The translations under genes were made by a program, and so were the position numbers. A stretch of DNA of 64,000 bases from Tillus elongatus. Lineage: Eukaryota > Arthropoda > Insecta > Coleoptera > Cleridae. The notes below the pieces were generated by a model, which saw only the letters and a program-made list of their open reading frames with translations, made no database searches and had not been told where the DNA came from. Location: the NCBI GenBank assembly GCA_964006375.1, contig OZ023267.1:26100739-26164738 (forward strand), read 5' to 3'. Positions 11,808-24,846 of the stretch are shown in pieces. The first letter of the stretch is position 1. Each line of letters starts with the position of its first letter.

Positions 11808-14800
11808 GTTCCTTCAGGTCAACCTCCAACACAGTAGGGCAGCCACGGCCGGACTACTAATGGCTCTGAGGAACACGGATGTGGCCCTCATCCAGGAACC
11901 GTACTCCTACAAAGGAGAGATCAAGGGACTCGGCGGAGCTACTGGAAAGCTCATCTACAGCAGGTCCAGCGAGAATCCGAGGGCCTGCATTTTTGTCAGG
12001 GAAGGGATAGAGTTTCTCCCTCTAATGAATTTCTGTTCCAGGGACCTGGCAACGATCAAAATCCGATGTGGAGGAGCGGATGGGCTGAGGGACATTACTG
12101 TCGCGTCAGCCTATCTGCCAGGGGACAGCACGGACCCTCCTCCACCCAACTAATTGGAGCAGCTGATGGTGGGTAGCAGAGTAGGTGGATGGCAGACCAT
12201 CACCGGCATGGATGCGAATGCGCACCATGAGTTGTGGGGTAGCTCGGACACAAACTCTAGGGGTGAGGCACTTTTACAATTCTTTATGAAATTTAATTTA
12301 GACATATTGAATAGAGGTAATAAACCGACATTCGTCACAACACGGCGTGAGGAAGTTTTAGACCTAACAGTTTCCACCCAGTTTCTGGGTGACTTTGTTA
12401 AAAGCTGGGCTGTGTCTGGGGAAGTGAGTAGCTCAGACCACAGATACATCCGGTTTGAAATCGCCAAAGTCGAAAGAGAAACGGTATGGTACCGGGACCC
12501 CCGCAAGGCGGACTGGGAAGCCTACAGGGCAGACCTAGCTGTGGAACTGCGGGGGGTTGAGAGTGCCATAAGGGATTCAATAGACCTCGAGATTGCAGCA
12601 GTCCAATTGCGAGACGCAATTATCTCGGCCTATAACGCCAACTGCCCCCTGAAAATGAGGGTGTCCACCAGGAACGTCCCATGGTGGAACGAGGACCTCA
12701 GGCAAAGGAGGACGCAGGTTCGTAAGCTGTTTAACGCGGCCAAAAGGTCGGGAGCATGGGATGAATATAGACAGGCCCTATCGACCTATAACAAAAGACT
12801 GAGGGACGCCAAGAAGGAGTCGTGGAGGAGGCACTGCGAAGAAGTGGAAAACACGTCCGAGAGTGCTCGACTACACAAGATCCTGTCTAAGGGCCCTCAG
12901 ACTAACATAGGCTCCCTTAGAACACCCACGGGAGGCTTTACAAGCTCGGGGGAGGAAACTATGGAAATTTTACTCCAGACGCACTTCCCCGGCTGTAACA
13001 TAATAAACCAATCACCTCCGGACTGGGAACACTCAGAAATAGAGGCGCCTTATAGGCGGGCATCTAGAGTAGACTGGACAGTCGCTAAAGAGGTGGTTAC
13101 CTGGAGCAAAATCAGATGGGCCATTAACAGCTTTAAGCCATACAAATCGCCGGGATTTGATGGAATAATGCCCATCATGCTCCAACAGGGGATAGATATA
13201 CTGGCGCCGGTGCTTACCCTCATTATGAGGGCCAGCCTGGCTCTGGGGTACATTCCGAGGGCATGGAGACTGGCCAGGGTTGTATTTATTCCTAAACCTG
13301 GGCGTCCAACAGACCAGGCAAAGTCTCTGAGGCCAATAAGTCTCATGTCCTTCTTGCTGAAAACAGTGGAAAAACTGCTCGACCGGCACATTAGGGGCGG
13401 TGTACTGGAAGCATATCCTCTACTCTGCGGACAATATGCATACAGAGCAGGATTCTCAACAGAAACAGCACTGCACCAACTGGTGCTGAAACTGGAGAAT
13501 ACGCTGGAGAACAAGGAGGTGGCGCTGGGGGCCTTCCTAGACATAGAGGGGGCCTTTAGCAACACCTCGTTCGGATCGGTTCTGGCTGCTGCCCGGGAGC
13601 GTGGAATAGAGGAGACCTGCTGCAGGTGGATCGGTTCCATGCTCAGGGACAGGGCGGTGTTCACCTCACTCGCGGGAGGGACTCTGCTGGCGGGGGTCGC
13701 GGCGGGGTGTCCGCAGGGGAGCGTTCTGTCTCCCTTGCTCTGGTGTCTAGTCGTGGACGGCCTGCTGGGGAGGCTCTCGGGAGGGGGGTATGAGGTACAG
13801 GGCTATGCGGACGACATTGTCATCATAGTCCGAGGAAAGGTCACACAGGCAGTGTGGGAGCGTATGCAGACTGCACTGAAAGTGGTGGAAGGGTGGACGG
13901 TTGATCAAGGGCTCGGGGTGAGCCCCGAGAAAGCAACCGTCGTGCCGTTTACGAGGAGAAGGAAGTGTGAAAGCCACAGAACTCTCACTCTATACGGTAG
14001 GAGCGTTCCAATGGCCAGGGAGGTAAAATATCTTGGGGTCGTATTGGACTCTAAGCTAACCTGGAATGGTCACATTGGAAAAATACTGCGTAAGGCAGTC
14101 ATGACCTTAGCCGTCACTAGGCGGCTATATGGAAAAACGTGTATGGCCCACTGGCTGTACACAAGGGTGGTCAGACCATCGTTAACATATGCGGCACTGG
14201 TCTGGTGGCCTAAGGTGACACAATCCAGTGTCAAACAAAAACTAGGCAAGATCCAAAGGATGGCTTGCCTAGGCATCACAGGGGCCATGTCTTCAACCCC
14301 AACAGCCGCCATGGAGGTGTTGCTGGATCTACCCCCCCTACACTTAGTTATTATGGGAGCGGCCAGGCTAGGACTATACAGACTAGCCTGCAATGGTAGA
14401 CTGAAGATCAACCCAGGCTTCAGGGGCCACTGCAAAATTCAGGAGATCGTGAAGGAACCCATGCTTGAAATGAGGTCAGACTTCGCGAGCCCGCGAATGT
14501 GCAGGGAAAACAACTTCACAGTGGAAATCCCTGATCGCGGGGCATGGCGGGAGGAGACGCCGGGCATACCACGGGACGCGCTCGTCTGGTTCACGGACGG
14601 ATCTGGCGGGGAGCGTGGGACGGGGGTAGGTGTTTACTCGGAAGGACCGAGGGTAAGTCACAGTATTTCCCTCGGAGCCCATGCAACGGTGTTTCAGGCC
14701 GAGATGTACGCCATCCTGCACTGTGTGCGGGAGAACAAGAGGAGGGGCTACACCAACAAGCGGATCCTCATAGCCACAGACAGCCAGGCAGCCCTTAAGG

Positions 14801-15366
14801 CACTAAGTAGCCCACGGGTAAATTCCTGGCTGGTGAGTGAGTGCCGAGACGAGACGAGCGACCTGGCTGGGCAGAATGAGGTGACCCTCATCTGGGTGCC
14901 GGGTCACTCGGGGGTCAAAGGCAATGAAGAAGCTGACAGTCTCGCGAAGAGAGGGTCAGCAGAACCATTTATGGGACCAGAACCGGCTCTGGGGGTGTCA
15001 AAGAGCACTGCCAGGGGAGCCATTAAGTCCTGGGTCAGAAACCAACACAAGGTGTACTGGGCGGACTGTCCAGGGCTCAGACATGGGAAGTCAATAATTG
15101 ACGGACCCAGTTCAAAGAGAGCTGTGGAGCTGCTAAACCTTAGCAGAGGACAGCTCAGAAACACAACAGGTCTCTTGACGGGACACATGGCCGTCAAGAA
15201 ACACCTACATAAAATGGGGCGGTTCGAAGGGGACCTCGCATGCAGACTCTGCGGCGAGGGGGAGGAATCAGCCCAGCACATCTTGTGCGAGTGTATAGCT
15301 CTGGACCGGAAAAGACAACTGATCTACGGTCACTCTAGACCGGAGACAGGAGACAGAGCAATATAA
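11797..15366 (+). pseudogene. LINE ORF2 (endonuclease-RT-RNase H), one nonsense codon and a 15-nt deletion
   Basis: The domains in order are as follows. An APE-type endonuclease (LQVNLQHSRAA, ALIQEPY, GMDANAHHELWG, SSDHRYIRF) spans about 11800-12470. The RT (PYKSPGFDGI, AFLDIEGAF, CPQGSVLSPLLW) has catalytic YADD at 13804-13815. The RNase H has WFTDGSGG near 14588, the glutamate in AEMYAIL, TDSQAAL and GHSGVKGNEEAD. A C-terminal CxxC-H-C finger (CRLCGEGEESAQHILCEC) begins near 15240. An in-frame TAA at 12151-12153 cuts the endonuclease. Relative to the copy at 1-1391, 15 nt are missing at about 14140, removing most of a W-G-L-x-P motif in the thumb. The reading frame is otherwise open to 15366. 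The family nicks target DNA and primes reverse transcription from the nick. Confidence 0.9.
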
Positions 15367-15520
15367 AACTTCACCCTACCAATCGCTGTGCAGACTAGTT
15401 CAAGGCACAGTGATTTTGGAATGGGTGGAGTAAGACTAGGGGTATGCACAATCAACCAAGGGTTGCGGTGCTATCGGGGCGGCAAGGCCGCGGACGAGCC
15501 CTGAGGGAACAAAAAAAAAA
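15367..15520 (+). other. LINE 3' UTR and poly-A tail
   Basis: About 145 nt follow the ORF2 stop, then ten A at 15511-15520 that pass directly into (TA)n. Confidence 0.8.
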
Positions 15521-15935
<415 letters not shown>

Positions 15936-17190
15936 GTCGTAACCATTCGAGATATCTAAAAAATATTCATCAGGAGCAAGGAAGTAGCAGGAAAATGTGG
16001 AAACGATATTTCATTCCAGCAGTGTACTTTGGTGATAAATTCCTACACCAAACTCTTTAACAAAAAACGCAGTATTTTATTCGAAAGACAATCAAATTAC
16101 TTAAGAGCCCTAAATTTTTGCTACAAACTTCTTCCACTTTGTTAGGAAATAAAAAAGAGCCGGAGCAGTAATGAATGCGGCTAAGAATGTCCCGATCCTT
16201 TCGCCGAAATTGCAGAAAACTTATATAAAAAGAATGTAGGGCTGAGGGAAAACTCATGATTTATAACACGAAATCGAAGGAGCAACAGAATGATTATAAA
16301 AGAAATCTCGGCAGAATTACGGGGGAAAGTGTTGAAATTGATTTATAGAAGCTATATAAGATGAAGCGATATAAATGCTGGACGCGGGTCGCTGCGAACG
16401 GACAATGGCTCTTTTATTACGTCTGCAAAACTCCATAGTCTCTCCTCCGATAATTAAGAGATGAACTTTAGGTCAAATTGTAACAATCTTTGCATAAATC
16501 TAATTGTCTCGGAAGCGTTTGGATATTATTAATTAAAGTTGTATAACAGTTAGATAGCTCGAGCGCGATAAATCTGACATTCAGCATTCAGTGACGTATT
16601 TCATTAAGGGGTTCTATGGCTGATGATATGACTCTCAATTAATCTGGCAGTTTGATTGAAGCTGCTTTACTTGCAGATGGATGGAGATTGTGCAGCTACT
16701 GAATCGTTAATTGTCTCAGTTTCACTCAACGTTATCGCAATGAATTAGATTCTGCCGTTTCTTGATTTGAATTATTTTCACGCTAATTACGGGGGACAAA
16801 AAATACATTCAAATTTCAACTTCGACTGAATTAATAGGAACACAGATTGCAAATTGTGAGGGGACATTTGCGTAAGAAATTTTCGCCAAGTCTCCAGTGG
16901 GTTCTATCTGTTACTTTTTAGTCAGTTACAAGAATAATGGGAGACGAGCCCGTCTTGCTGTATACTTATTCTTCTGTTTATTACTCATTTGTCTTTCTGT
17001 TTATATTTTCGTTGGTCTATTAACATTTTTTCCTGACTAAGTCTGATATAATAAACATTAAATAAAGATAGATACGGGTCTAAAGGGTGGACAAAACTAA
17101 ATAAAATGTCCGAACTCAACAAGGGCTCTATTTCATTTTCTTTTTAGTTCAACAACACACCACGAGGGCTCACAGCCTAAATACTATCGT
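15936..17190. other. Non-coding stretch without obvious repeats; possibly single-copy regulatory DNA
   Basis: No gene, microsatellite or transposon terminus is recognised. Composition is more even than its neighbours, with many ATTA/TAAT words in 16400-16900. Whether it is conserved cannot be judged from one genome. Confidence 0.35.
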
Positions 17191-17194
17191 AATA

Positions 17195-17466
17195 CTATCG
17201 TACCGTGGGTGCCGACAAGGAGGAAAGAGGCAACTTGTTAATTCTGGACTTGAAGGTTTGGAGGTTCGGAGGAGAAGGAAAAACATGTGCCGGCAAGGAA
17301 TTCCACAACTTGGAAGTCCTCGGGACACAAAAGCGGGCATAACAAGATGTTCTATGTCTGGTGACCTGGACAGTAGAAGGGTGCATTCGCTCTGTTCCCC
17401 TGTTGGGGGCAGCAGGTGGAGGACTATGGAAGAAAGCTACTCTGAGCAGTGCCCATGCAGATATCT

Positions 17467-17520
<54 letters not shown>

Positions 17521-17985
17521 ACGGCACGTCGGTGGGCAAGGATGGCAGCCTTTGGGTGAGGGTGGGGTCACCGATGAGACGTATTGCTCTCTTCTGAATG
17601 GAGTCCAGGATAGCGAGTGTAGAAGCGGCAGCGGCACCCCAAATGTGGGAGCAGTATTCGAGGTTTGGCCGTATTTGTGAAGTATGTAATGTATAGAGAT
17701 TAGCTGGTGAAAAGTATTTGCGAGCCCGGAAGGGGAAACCTAATTTCTTAGCAGCCGCTTCTGCAATTGATGTGACATGTAAGTGTCAATTGAGATTCCG
17801 ATCCACAGAAATGCCAACAAGTGAAAATGACTCTTATGAGATAGAAAGCAAGACTAACATTTGGTGAAGTTGAATTGTACAAGATTTCTACTTCCCCAGT
17901 CTAATATTTTTTGGAGATCCACAGAGACAGAACCCTCCATGAGTCTGCGATCCTCATCTAATTGGGCTAAAGAGACAGGCTTAGA
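17195..17985 (-). pseudogene. CR1/jockey-like LINE RT C-terminal relic
   Basis: Minus-strand reading gives the thumb and C-terminal part of a non-LTR RT: QLDEDRRLMEGSVSVDLQ, AEAAAKKLGFPFRARKYFS, YTLHTSQIRPNLEYCSHIWG, LDSIQKRAIRLIGDP and the C-terminal motif VPRTSKLWNSLPAHVFP, ending with a stop at 17195-17197. The catalytic palm is absent, so it is 5'-truncated. Frame changes occur near 17800 and at a (GA)n expansion at 17469-17513. The expansion leaves the upstream and downstream parts in different frames. Family assignment (CR1-like versus jockey) is inference from the PRTxxLWNxLP motif. Confidence 0.8.
17469..17513. repeat. (GA)n microsatellite inside a former RT frame
   Basis: About 22 GA units lie between codons that would encode VDDL and YRYLHGHC. 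On the minus strand it reads as repeated Ser-Leu codons and shifts the frame by one. Confidence 0.9.
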
Positions 17986-18191
17986 ATATTGTTAGGTATT
18001 AATTTTGTATATTTGAGTGGAGAACCACTCGAAAACAGTCAATGTTCTAACATAGTGCTTTGTCCAAAATTGTTATATAATATTTTAGCTTCTACAAAAT
18101 ACCAAATACCACCTTTATATATGTATTATATATTAACTTGTCAGAATATAGATAATTACACACTCACAAATACGAATACATCTATATACAA

Positions 18192-18193
<2 letters not shown>

Positions 18194-18266
<73 letters not shown>
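18194..18266. repeat. (TA)n microsatellite
   Basis: About 36 TA units. No recognised transposon end is attached on either side. Confidence 0.97.
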
Positions 18267-18273
<7 letters not shown>

Positions 18274-18630
18274 ACCCACCTGTGTTTAACTACACCGGCT
18301 CACTCTCTCTCAGGTTAGTGGGGTTAAGCGCCTGCTAGGATATATGTTAAAATACACAATAGAAGAACAACTTTATATGACAAGGACTAAATCTTTATTT
18401 GTTTACCTGAAACTCGGCAAGAATATTTCCTTTAATAATAACTTGGATGAGTTCGTTAGCCAGTCTTATCGAACTAATTTAAAAAAAAAAGATGTTTCTA
18501 AAAAAAAATTCGTATCTCAAAAAATAACAATGCTATGTTAATGAAGTTTGGTTGATCTATTACACTCGTGCATACCTTACCACCAAAAATTCAACATTCT
18601 AGCTTGTTATAAAATAAAGTTACACAAATT
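18267..18630. other. No gene recognised
   Basis: AT-rich DNA with poly-A runs near 18480-18510. No coding or repeat assignment was possible. Confidence 0.4.
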
Positions 18631-18634
18631 TGAA

Positions 18635-18711
18635 GCATTTAATAATAAATTCGCTACCATAACGCCCTTGCTGCGTCGCGAAAATTTTAACTACTAACGA
18701 GCTACGTGTTA

Positions 18712-18799
<88 letters not shown>

Positions 18800-18935
18800 T
18801 ATAAGAATTGAAACTGACCCCGGATATGAGTTCTAGGTGTCCCTTAAAGAGCTGTCTTCTAAACTCAAAATTCGCTATCTCCTTATTAGCGAATTTTTTC
18901 TACGAATATTTTTTTGCAGTGATTATGTTTGGGTT
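18635..18935 (+). repeat. Composite repeat Q-(TA)n-P
   Basis: Repeat Q (about 18635-18713, core ACGCCCTTGCTGCGTCGCG) runs into (TA)n (18714-18795) and then repeat P (18797-18935, GAAACTGACCCCGGATAT). Related Q words occur near 30195-30255 and 34795-34832. The arrangement suggests (TA)n is an internal part of one repeat family. Confidence 0.6.
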
Positions 18936-19796
18936 TTTGATGAGAAAATAACATTTTCTGGGCATCTATTGTAATTTAAGGTATTATTGACAAGATGTGT
19001 GCACTTTTTGGTAGACAATGTTTTGTCTTGCATTGACCATTGTGATTATATTGTATTTTCAACAAAAGATAGTCGATGGTTATACTAAGTATGCAAAGCA
19101 TTGACTATACAGCTAATACACCAACTTACGAAAAGGACGGCCAACGTTTATTTAGTCAATGGTAGAATGCAAACATTAATAAAGAGGCCTGGTGAGGAGA
19201 GGCTAAATGCTGCTCAACGTACCGTAGTTTACGTATTATCCGAGTGGTGTCTCTCTTGGTTCGCCCCACTCAAGTCACTGTAACCCCGCTAATTTTAAGC
19301 TTGGAACCAAACAAAAACTAAGTTAGAAAACTAGTGGTTCAGGTCTCCGACCACTAATAAATCTAGTTTATATATTGCATTGAGATTTACTCACAGTATG
19401 ATGAAAAAATGAACGAAATATCAGTCAAATGCATTATAATCACTGATGGTGGTATTTTGCGTCAGGTACTCGACTATTTAAGGAAAGGAGGTAGTATAAT
19501 TGAAATATGTTAGAAAGCTGTACCTTTGATTTCTAAATCGAGCACTGCACCTTTCAATAACAGAATCAAGAAACAGTTAACGTTACATTCCACAAAGAAG
19601 AAACGCATCACAGCAAAAAGTTTACTATAACAAAGCCAGATAGTGAAGAAAATGAAATTATACATAATTTATTACATAAATAAACGTCCATTTATTAACA
19701 AGGGAGACGCAGATCATGAATATGTAGGAGATGAGTAAAGTTTCGAACCTGTGATGATCACTACTGACAATTTAGAGAACCCAATTCATCACAATG
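18936..19796. other. No gene recognised
   Basis: No supported coding region, microsatellite or terminal repeat. The short ORF at 19101-19283 has no recognisable motif. Confidence 0.4.
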
Positions 19797-19965
19797 CAGT
19801 TTTTAGACCTGAAGATCATTTCGATAACAAAGTTAGCGTCATCAGAGGGATGAATAAAGTTTATTCATCCCTTCATTCACCGTCAGGTCTAAAAACTGAA
19901 TTCTTTATTTATCCCTCTGATGACGCCAACTTGGTTAGCGAAACGATCGTCAGGTCTGAAAACTG
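19797..19965. other. Pair of opposed hammerhead-ribozyme-like motifs
   Basis: The plus-strand motif 19917-19951 reads CTGATGA, a hairpin (GCCAAC/GTTAGC), GAAAC, GATC, GTC. The ACGATCGT part is a perfect palindrome, as in the short helix III of Penelope-type hammerheads. A second, decayed copy is on the minus strand (19810-19845). Both are followed by the word AGGTCTRAAAACTG. There is one extra C between CTGATGA and helix II, so activity is doubtful. The wider region is probably a Penelope-like terminal fragment. Confidence 0.45.
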
Positions 19966-20094
19966 TATTTGGAGTTGTGTACATAGTATATGTGTTCATA
20001 TTAAAATAAAAGTCCATCCCATTTCAGTGGTAGCTTCTTTTTGAACGACCCTCAATCCCATTTAAGTTGTATCATCTTTTAGAACTATTCGATA

Positions 20095-21137
<1,043 letters not shown>

Positions 21138-21140
<3 letters not shown>

Positions 21141-21265
21141 TGAAACTGACCCCGGATATATGTTCTAGGGGTCCTAGTTCGCACTAAGTTGAAGAGATTT
21201 TTTTTTAATTTCAAAAGTTGCGATCTCCTACTTAGTTAATTTTTTCTATGAAAATGCACTAAAAC
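21138..21265 (+). repeat. Dispersed repeat P
   Basis: It starts directly at the end of a (TA)n array with GAAACTGACCCCGGATAT, as at 18797. Confidence 0.75.
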
Positions 21266-22740
21266 ATTATTTCATCTTTAAGATCAAACATTATACTATC
21301 AGAAGAATGAGATATACAACAAATCATGGCATAACGCTAACAAATATTTTAATTTAATAATATTCTACTTCATGAATGTTCTACTAGTTTGAAATATTCC
21401 GTGCATGCCAATCCAACCGCCGAATTTTAATTGCGCACCATTATGGTATTTGGTAGTGTGAACATTTGCATGCGTTTTGCTATCAGTGTTGAAGTTTAGA
21501 GGACAGGATTAGGTAGGTCAATAATATAGTGATTATAAGATCATTGAGGTAGGTTATTTATTCATTGATTGTTGTTGCCCTTATTTGGTGAAACTTGTCC
21601 ATACTGCATACAGACTTGGAGAATACTTCTCTGGCTTCACTGTAAAGCCAGAGAAGTATTCTCCAAGTCTGTATGCAGGTGTATTTATTATTATTATTAT
21701 TCGCTCAAAATAATTGTGTTATGAACATTCTTTAGAGCTTTAGATTATACTCGCATATCTATGCATTTTGCACTGCACGTCCTACTCAATTTATGAATCG
21801 AATAATATAACTACGGAATAATAAACATTTTATTATCATGCTAATATAATAAAATAGTAAGTAAATCTTAATTGAATATAATGAACTAGATTCCGCAGTC
21901 GAAAACGGAGCATGAGGTAAACCTTGTTTATGTTTGGTTTTGAGTTTAAAATCAGCCCGTTAAAATGTTTCTGTAACTACTAGAGACTCCATTCGGCTAT
22001 TACGTGAACTACCCTACGTTGAGCAGCATTTAGCCACTCCTGCGTGGTGTGGGTAGCAGTGAACTGAACCAGAGCTGGAAGACAGCTAAGTAGTTACGAA
22101 AATAACAAATGCAGACATATAGATGGCGCATAAACTCAAATCGAATTACCTTGACTTTATAGAGACTGGCCAAATGTAATATTGTGCTTATGGAAGAATA
22201 GTAAAAAATTGCAAATAATAATGATTTGGTGCATTTTAGAAGAAAGACGTATTAACCTTTTTCTGTAGAGAATTCATTATTTAACATAATAGATCAGTCG
22301 CAATGTTTCCTATTCAAATCGGAAACAGTTAAATTGCTATAAAACAAGGGGTTGAATGTGGGAAGGCAATATCGGTGGCAGAAATTTGGAAATATTTTTT
22401 TGGTGAAAATGGCGTGAAAATTCTCAGCACATATAGAAAACTTAATTCTAGAACGAATTTTGTTGTCGGTCGGTGTGTACGTCTGTCTGTTAGTAGGCGC
22501 AAAAACTTTCGAACGAACTGAGATAACATCTTTAAATTTAATATACAGTTAGCACCCGACGAAAGGACGCTTTGAATTGTTTTTGGGTAAAATCGCTTTA
22601 GGGGGTAGGGAAAAAATTAGGGGTGATTTGGTAACGTTTCAGAAGTTTATGAGTACAGGAATACGAATATTTTATTTTTGGTCAACTCATGAACCCTAAA
22701 TTAATATCATGATACTGTCTTTCTGAGAAGGGTAGATTAT
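21266..22740. other. No protein gene recognised; contains a perfect hairpin
   Basis: Only short unsupported ORFs occur. The notable item is the hairpin at 21604-21678, listed separately. Confidence 0.5.
21604..21678. ncRNA. Candidate hairpin RNA: 34-bp perfect stem, 7-nt loop
   Basis: 21604-21637 and 21645-21678 are exact reverse complements around the loop CACTGTA. The length (75 nt) would suit a small-RNA precursor, but perfect pairing is equally compatible with a recent snap-back mutation. Expression is unknown, so the ncRNA call is tentative. Confidence 0.3.
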
Positions 22741-23296
22741 CACAGCTAAGTGGAAGTTATGATTCAATTTGCAGCACCATCTTTAATAGTGTGATACAGG
22801 CAATAGAGACTTTGTTTCTGCACTAAACTACAGGAGTTTTTTTTTTGATACATTGGTTCAGAATAACGTACTGAATGTAAAAACACAAAATCCTTACAAA
22901 TTAGGAGGGCGGAAGTGCCGCCATTTTGAGAAAACCCGTTTCGGCGTATATCTCCGTAATCCTGCATTTTAGGGCAAAAATGGTAAGGACCTTTATTGTA
23001 GATAATTACATTTCTCATCTTTTTTGTAAAATAACTTTTTTTGTATCACTCACCGTTTACAACTTATACGACTATTAGGAATCATTCATTGACTTTTTTA
23101 CCTATATCTTTATTAATAACTGCTTAAGCAATAAAATGCTTATAACTGAACTTTTCAATCGACAAACTTTCTACAACTTTTACTGAAAACTTCGTTTTCT
23201 CAAATCAATATTTTCATAGGTAAGCGCGTTAATTTGAAAAATCCTGTGCCTAGACGGTTGACGCCAGTCTGGGCTTGAAAACTGAGTCATCCAACA

Positions 23297-23401
<105 letters not shown>

Positions 23402-23976
23402 CCTTTCTTATAGAAGGTTCTCGAATTGACCTGAAAGAGCTCCAACGGTTAATGTATATTTAAAATTTTCTTTAAATTGGCATTTGGGTTTTCTCAAATA
23501 ACAAGGGCAAAAAAAGGATGATTCAATGCAGAAAGTGTTACTAAATGGTTTTTGAGCATCGGAAGTAAGTGCACAGAATGGGGTTGTTGACGATAAAGAG
23601 ATTTATTAAGCAAGCAAAATGAACTATTTGGTATGTCAAAATTTTAATAGTCAATGTCATCTTTATAGGTTTTGATTACTCTATTTGGGTAAATCTATTA
23701 AAATTGTAACTTGGACAATCACAATTTGTCAACTTATTTGTGAAATGTTACAATGTATAATCTATCTCAATAAATATTACTATTATTATATGATATCATA
23801 TGAGCCGGGTATTTCCAAAACTAGATTTTGACGTGAAGGGGGGGGGGGGGTGTCAGAAAGGACAACCGAAGCGAAAATGTTTGTGCGACGGCAAAGCTAG
23901 CAGTGTTATTTCCATGTCTCTTATTTACCATTTTTTCTGATAAATTCTTGTGAGAAAATTACAAGAGTGAATTAAG

Positions 23977-24125
23977 ATGGACAGCTGTTTTATTTGTGAT
24001 GAGCCGTTAGGCGAAGAGGATACAATATTGGTGGAAAAGAAACGTATCCAAAGCCTAATAAAAGCGAGCATTGAGAGAGGAGAGAGCCAATATGAACACA
24101 TGTTAATCAACCTGGAAAATTTAAG
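23977..24125 (+). CDS. Short first exon of a transposon-type protein (C-x2-C motif)
   Basis: From the ATG at 23977 about 50 codons begin MDSCFICDEPLGEEDTILVE and continue through RIQSLIKASIERGES, then reach AAG before GTAAAATA, a good splice donor at 24126. The CxxC near the N terminus could be half of a zinc site. I have the impression of a recurrent arthropod repeat-encoded N-terminal domain, but cannot name it. The exon abuts and splices into the right arm of the fold-back element, so it most likely belongs to that element and not to a host gene. No downstream exon could be identified. Confidence 0.45.
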
Positions 24126-24785
24126 GTAAAATATAACGATTGTTCAAAAACATTTAACGCGTTATAACTTTGAAATTATTCATTTTAGAAACAAAAGTTA
24201 AAAGTAAAAGTTGTAGTAAATTTGTCGGTTAAAAAGTTAAGTTATATAACCTTTTTATTGTTTAAACAACACAAATATAGGTAACAAAGTCAATAAACGA
24301 TCCTAATAGTCGTATAAGTTGTAGACAGTGAGTGATATAAAAAAAAATTACAAAAAAGATGAGAAATGCAATTATCTGTAATAAAGGTAATTACCATTTT
24401 TGGCCTAAAGGGCACGGTTACGGAGATATAGGCCGCAACGGTTTTTTTTTTCTAAAATGGTGGCACTTCCGCCCTCCTAATTTGTAATGATTTTGTGTTT
24501 TTACATTCAGTACGTCATTCTGAACCTATGTATAAAAAAAAAACTCCTGTAGTTTTGTGCATTATGGACAAGAGTAACGGGCTCCTCTATTGCCTGTACT
24601 AGTGTATTAAAATTGAATTATTTAGCTGGGTAACAAACATGGTTTTTGCATCTTTAGGTGCATGGTTGAATTGACGAAATTTAAATAGTTTATTGCGACT
24701 TAGAGCGCTCGTACATTATTATTCTTAAGTGCAATAAATGTAGACCCCCCTTACATAAATGTCTCAATTGATAAATTGGGTACAT

Positions 24786-24795
24786 GCATATAAAT
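24786..24795 (+). promoter_or_regulatory. TATA-like box of the secreted-protein gene
   Basis: CATATAAATT lies about 55 nt before the ATG at 24847, so transcription could start near 24815-24825. This is inference from position and sequence only. Confidence 0.35.
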
Positions 24796-24846
24796 TTAAA
24801 CACGAGTTAATAATGTAACGAAACCATTTTTATTAGCTTTGCTGCA

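Larger units (their letters stand above)
10048..15520 (+). mobile_element. Near full-length Loa/Lian-like non-LTR retrotransposon
   Basis: The element has a ~360-nt 5' leader (from about 10048), ORF1 (10407-11807), ORF2 (11797-15366) and a ~145-nt 3' UTR ending in ten A (15511-15520). ORF2 has the endonuclease, RT, RNase H and CCHC order found in Loa-clade elements, which copy themselves by target-primed reverse transcription. (TA)n lies on both sides, so the target duplication cannot be read. The element contains a 200-N gap, an in-frame stop and a 15-nt deletion, so this copy is not autonomous. Confidence 0.85.

Noticed and set aside
19751..20044. 97-codon plus-strand ORF as a protein gene
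   Set aside because: It runs across inverted hammerhead-like repeats; no protein motif.
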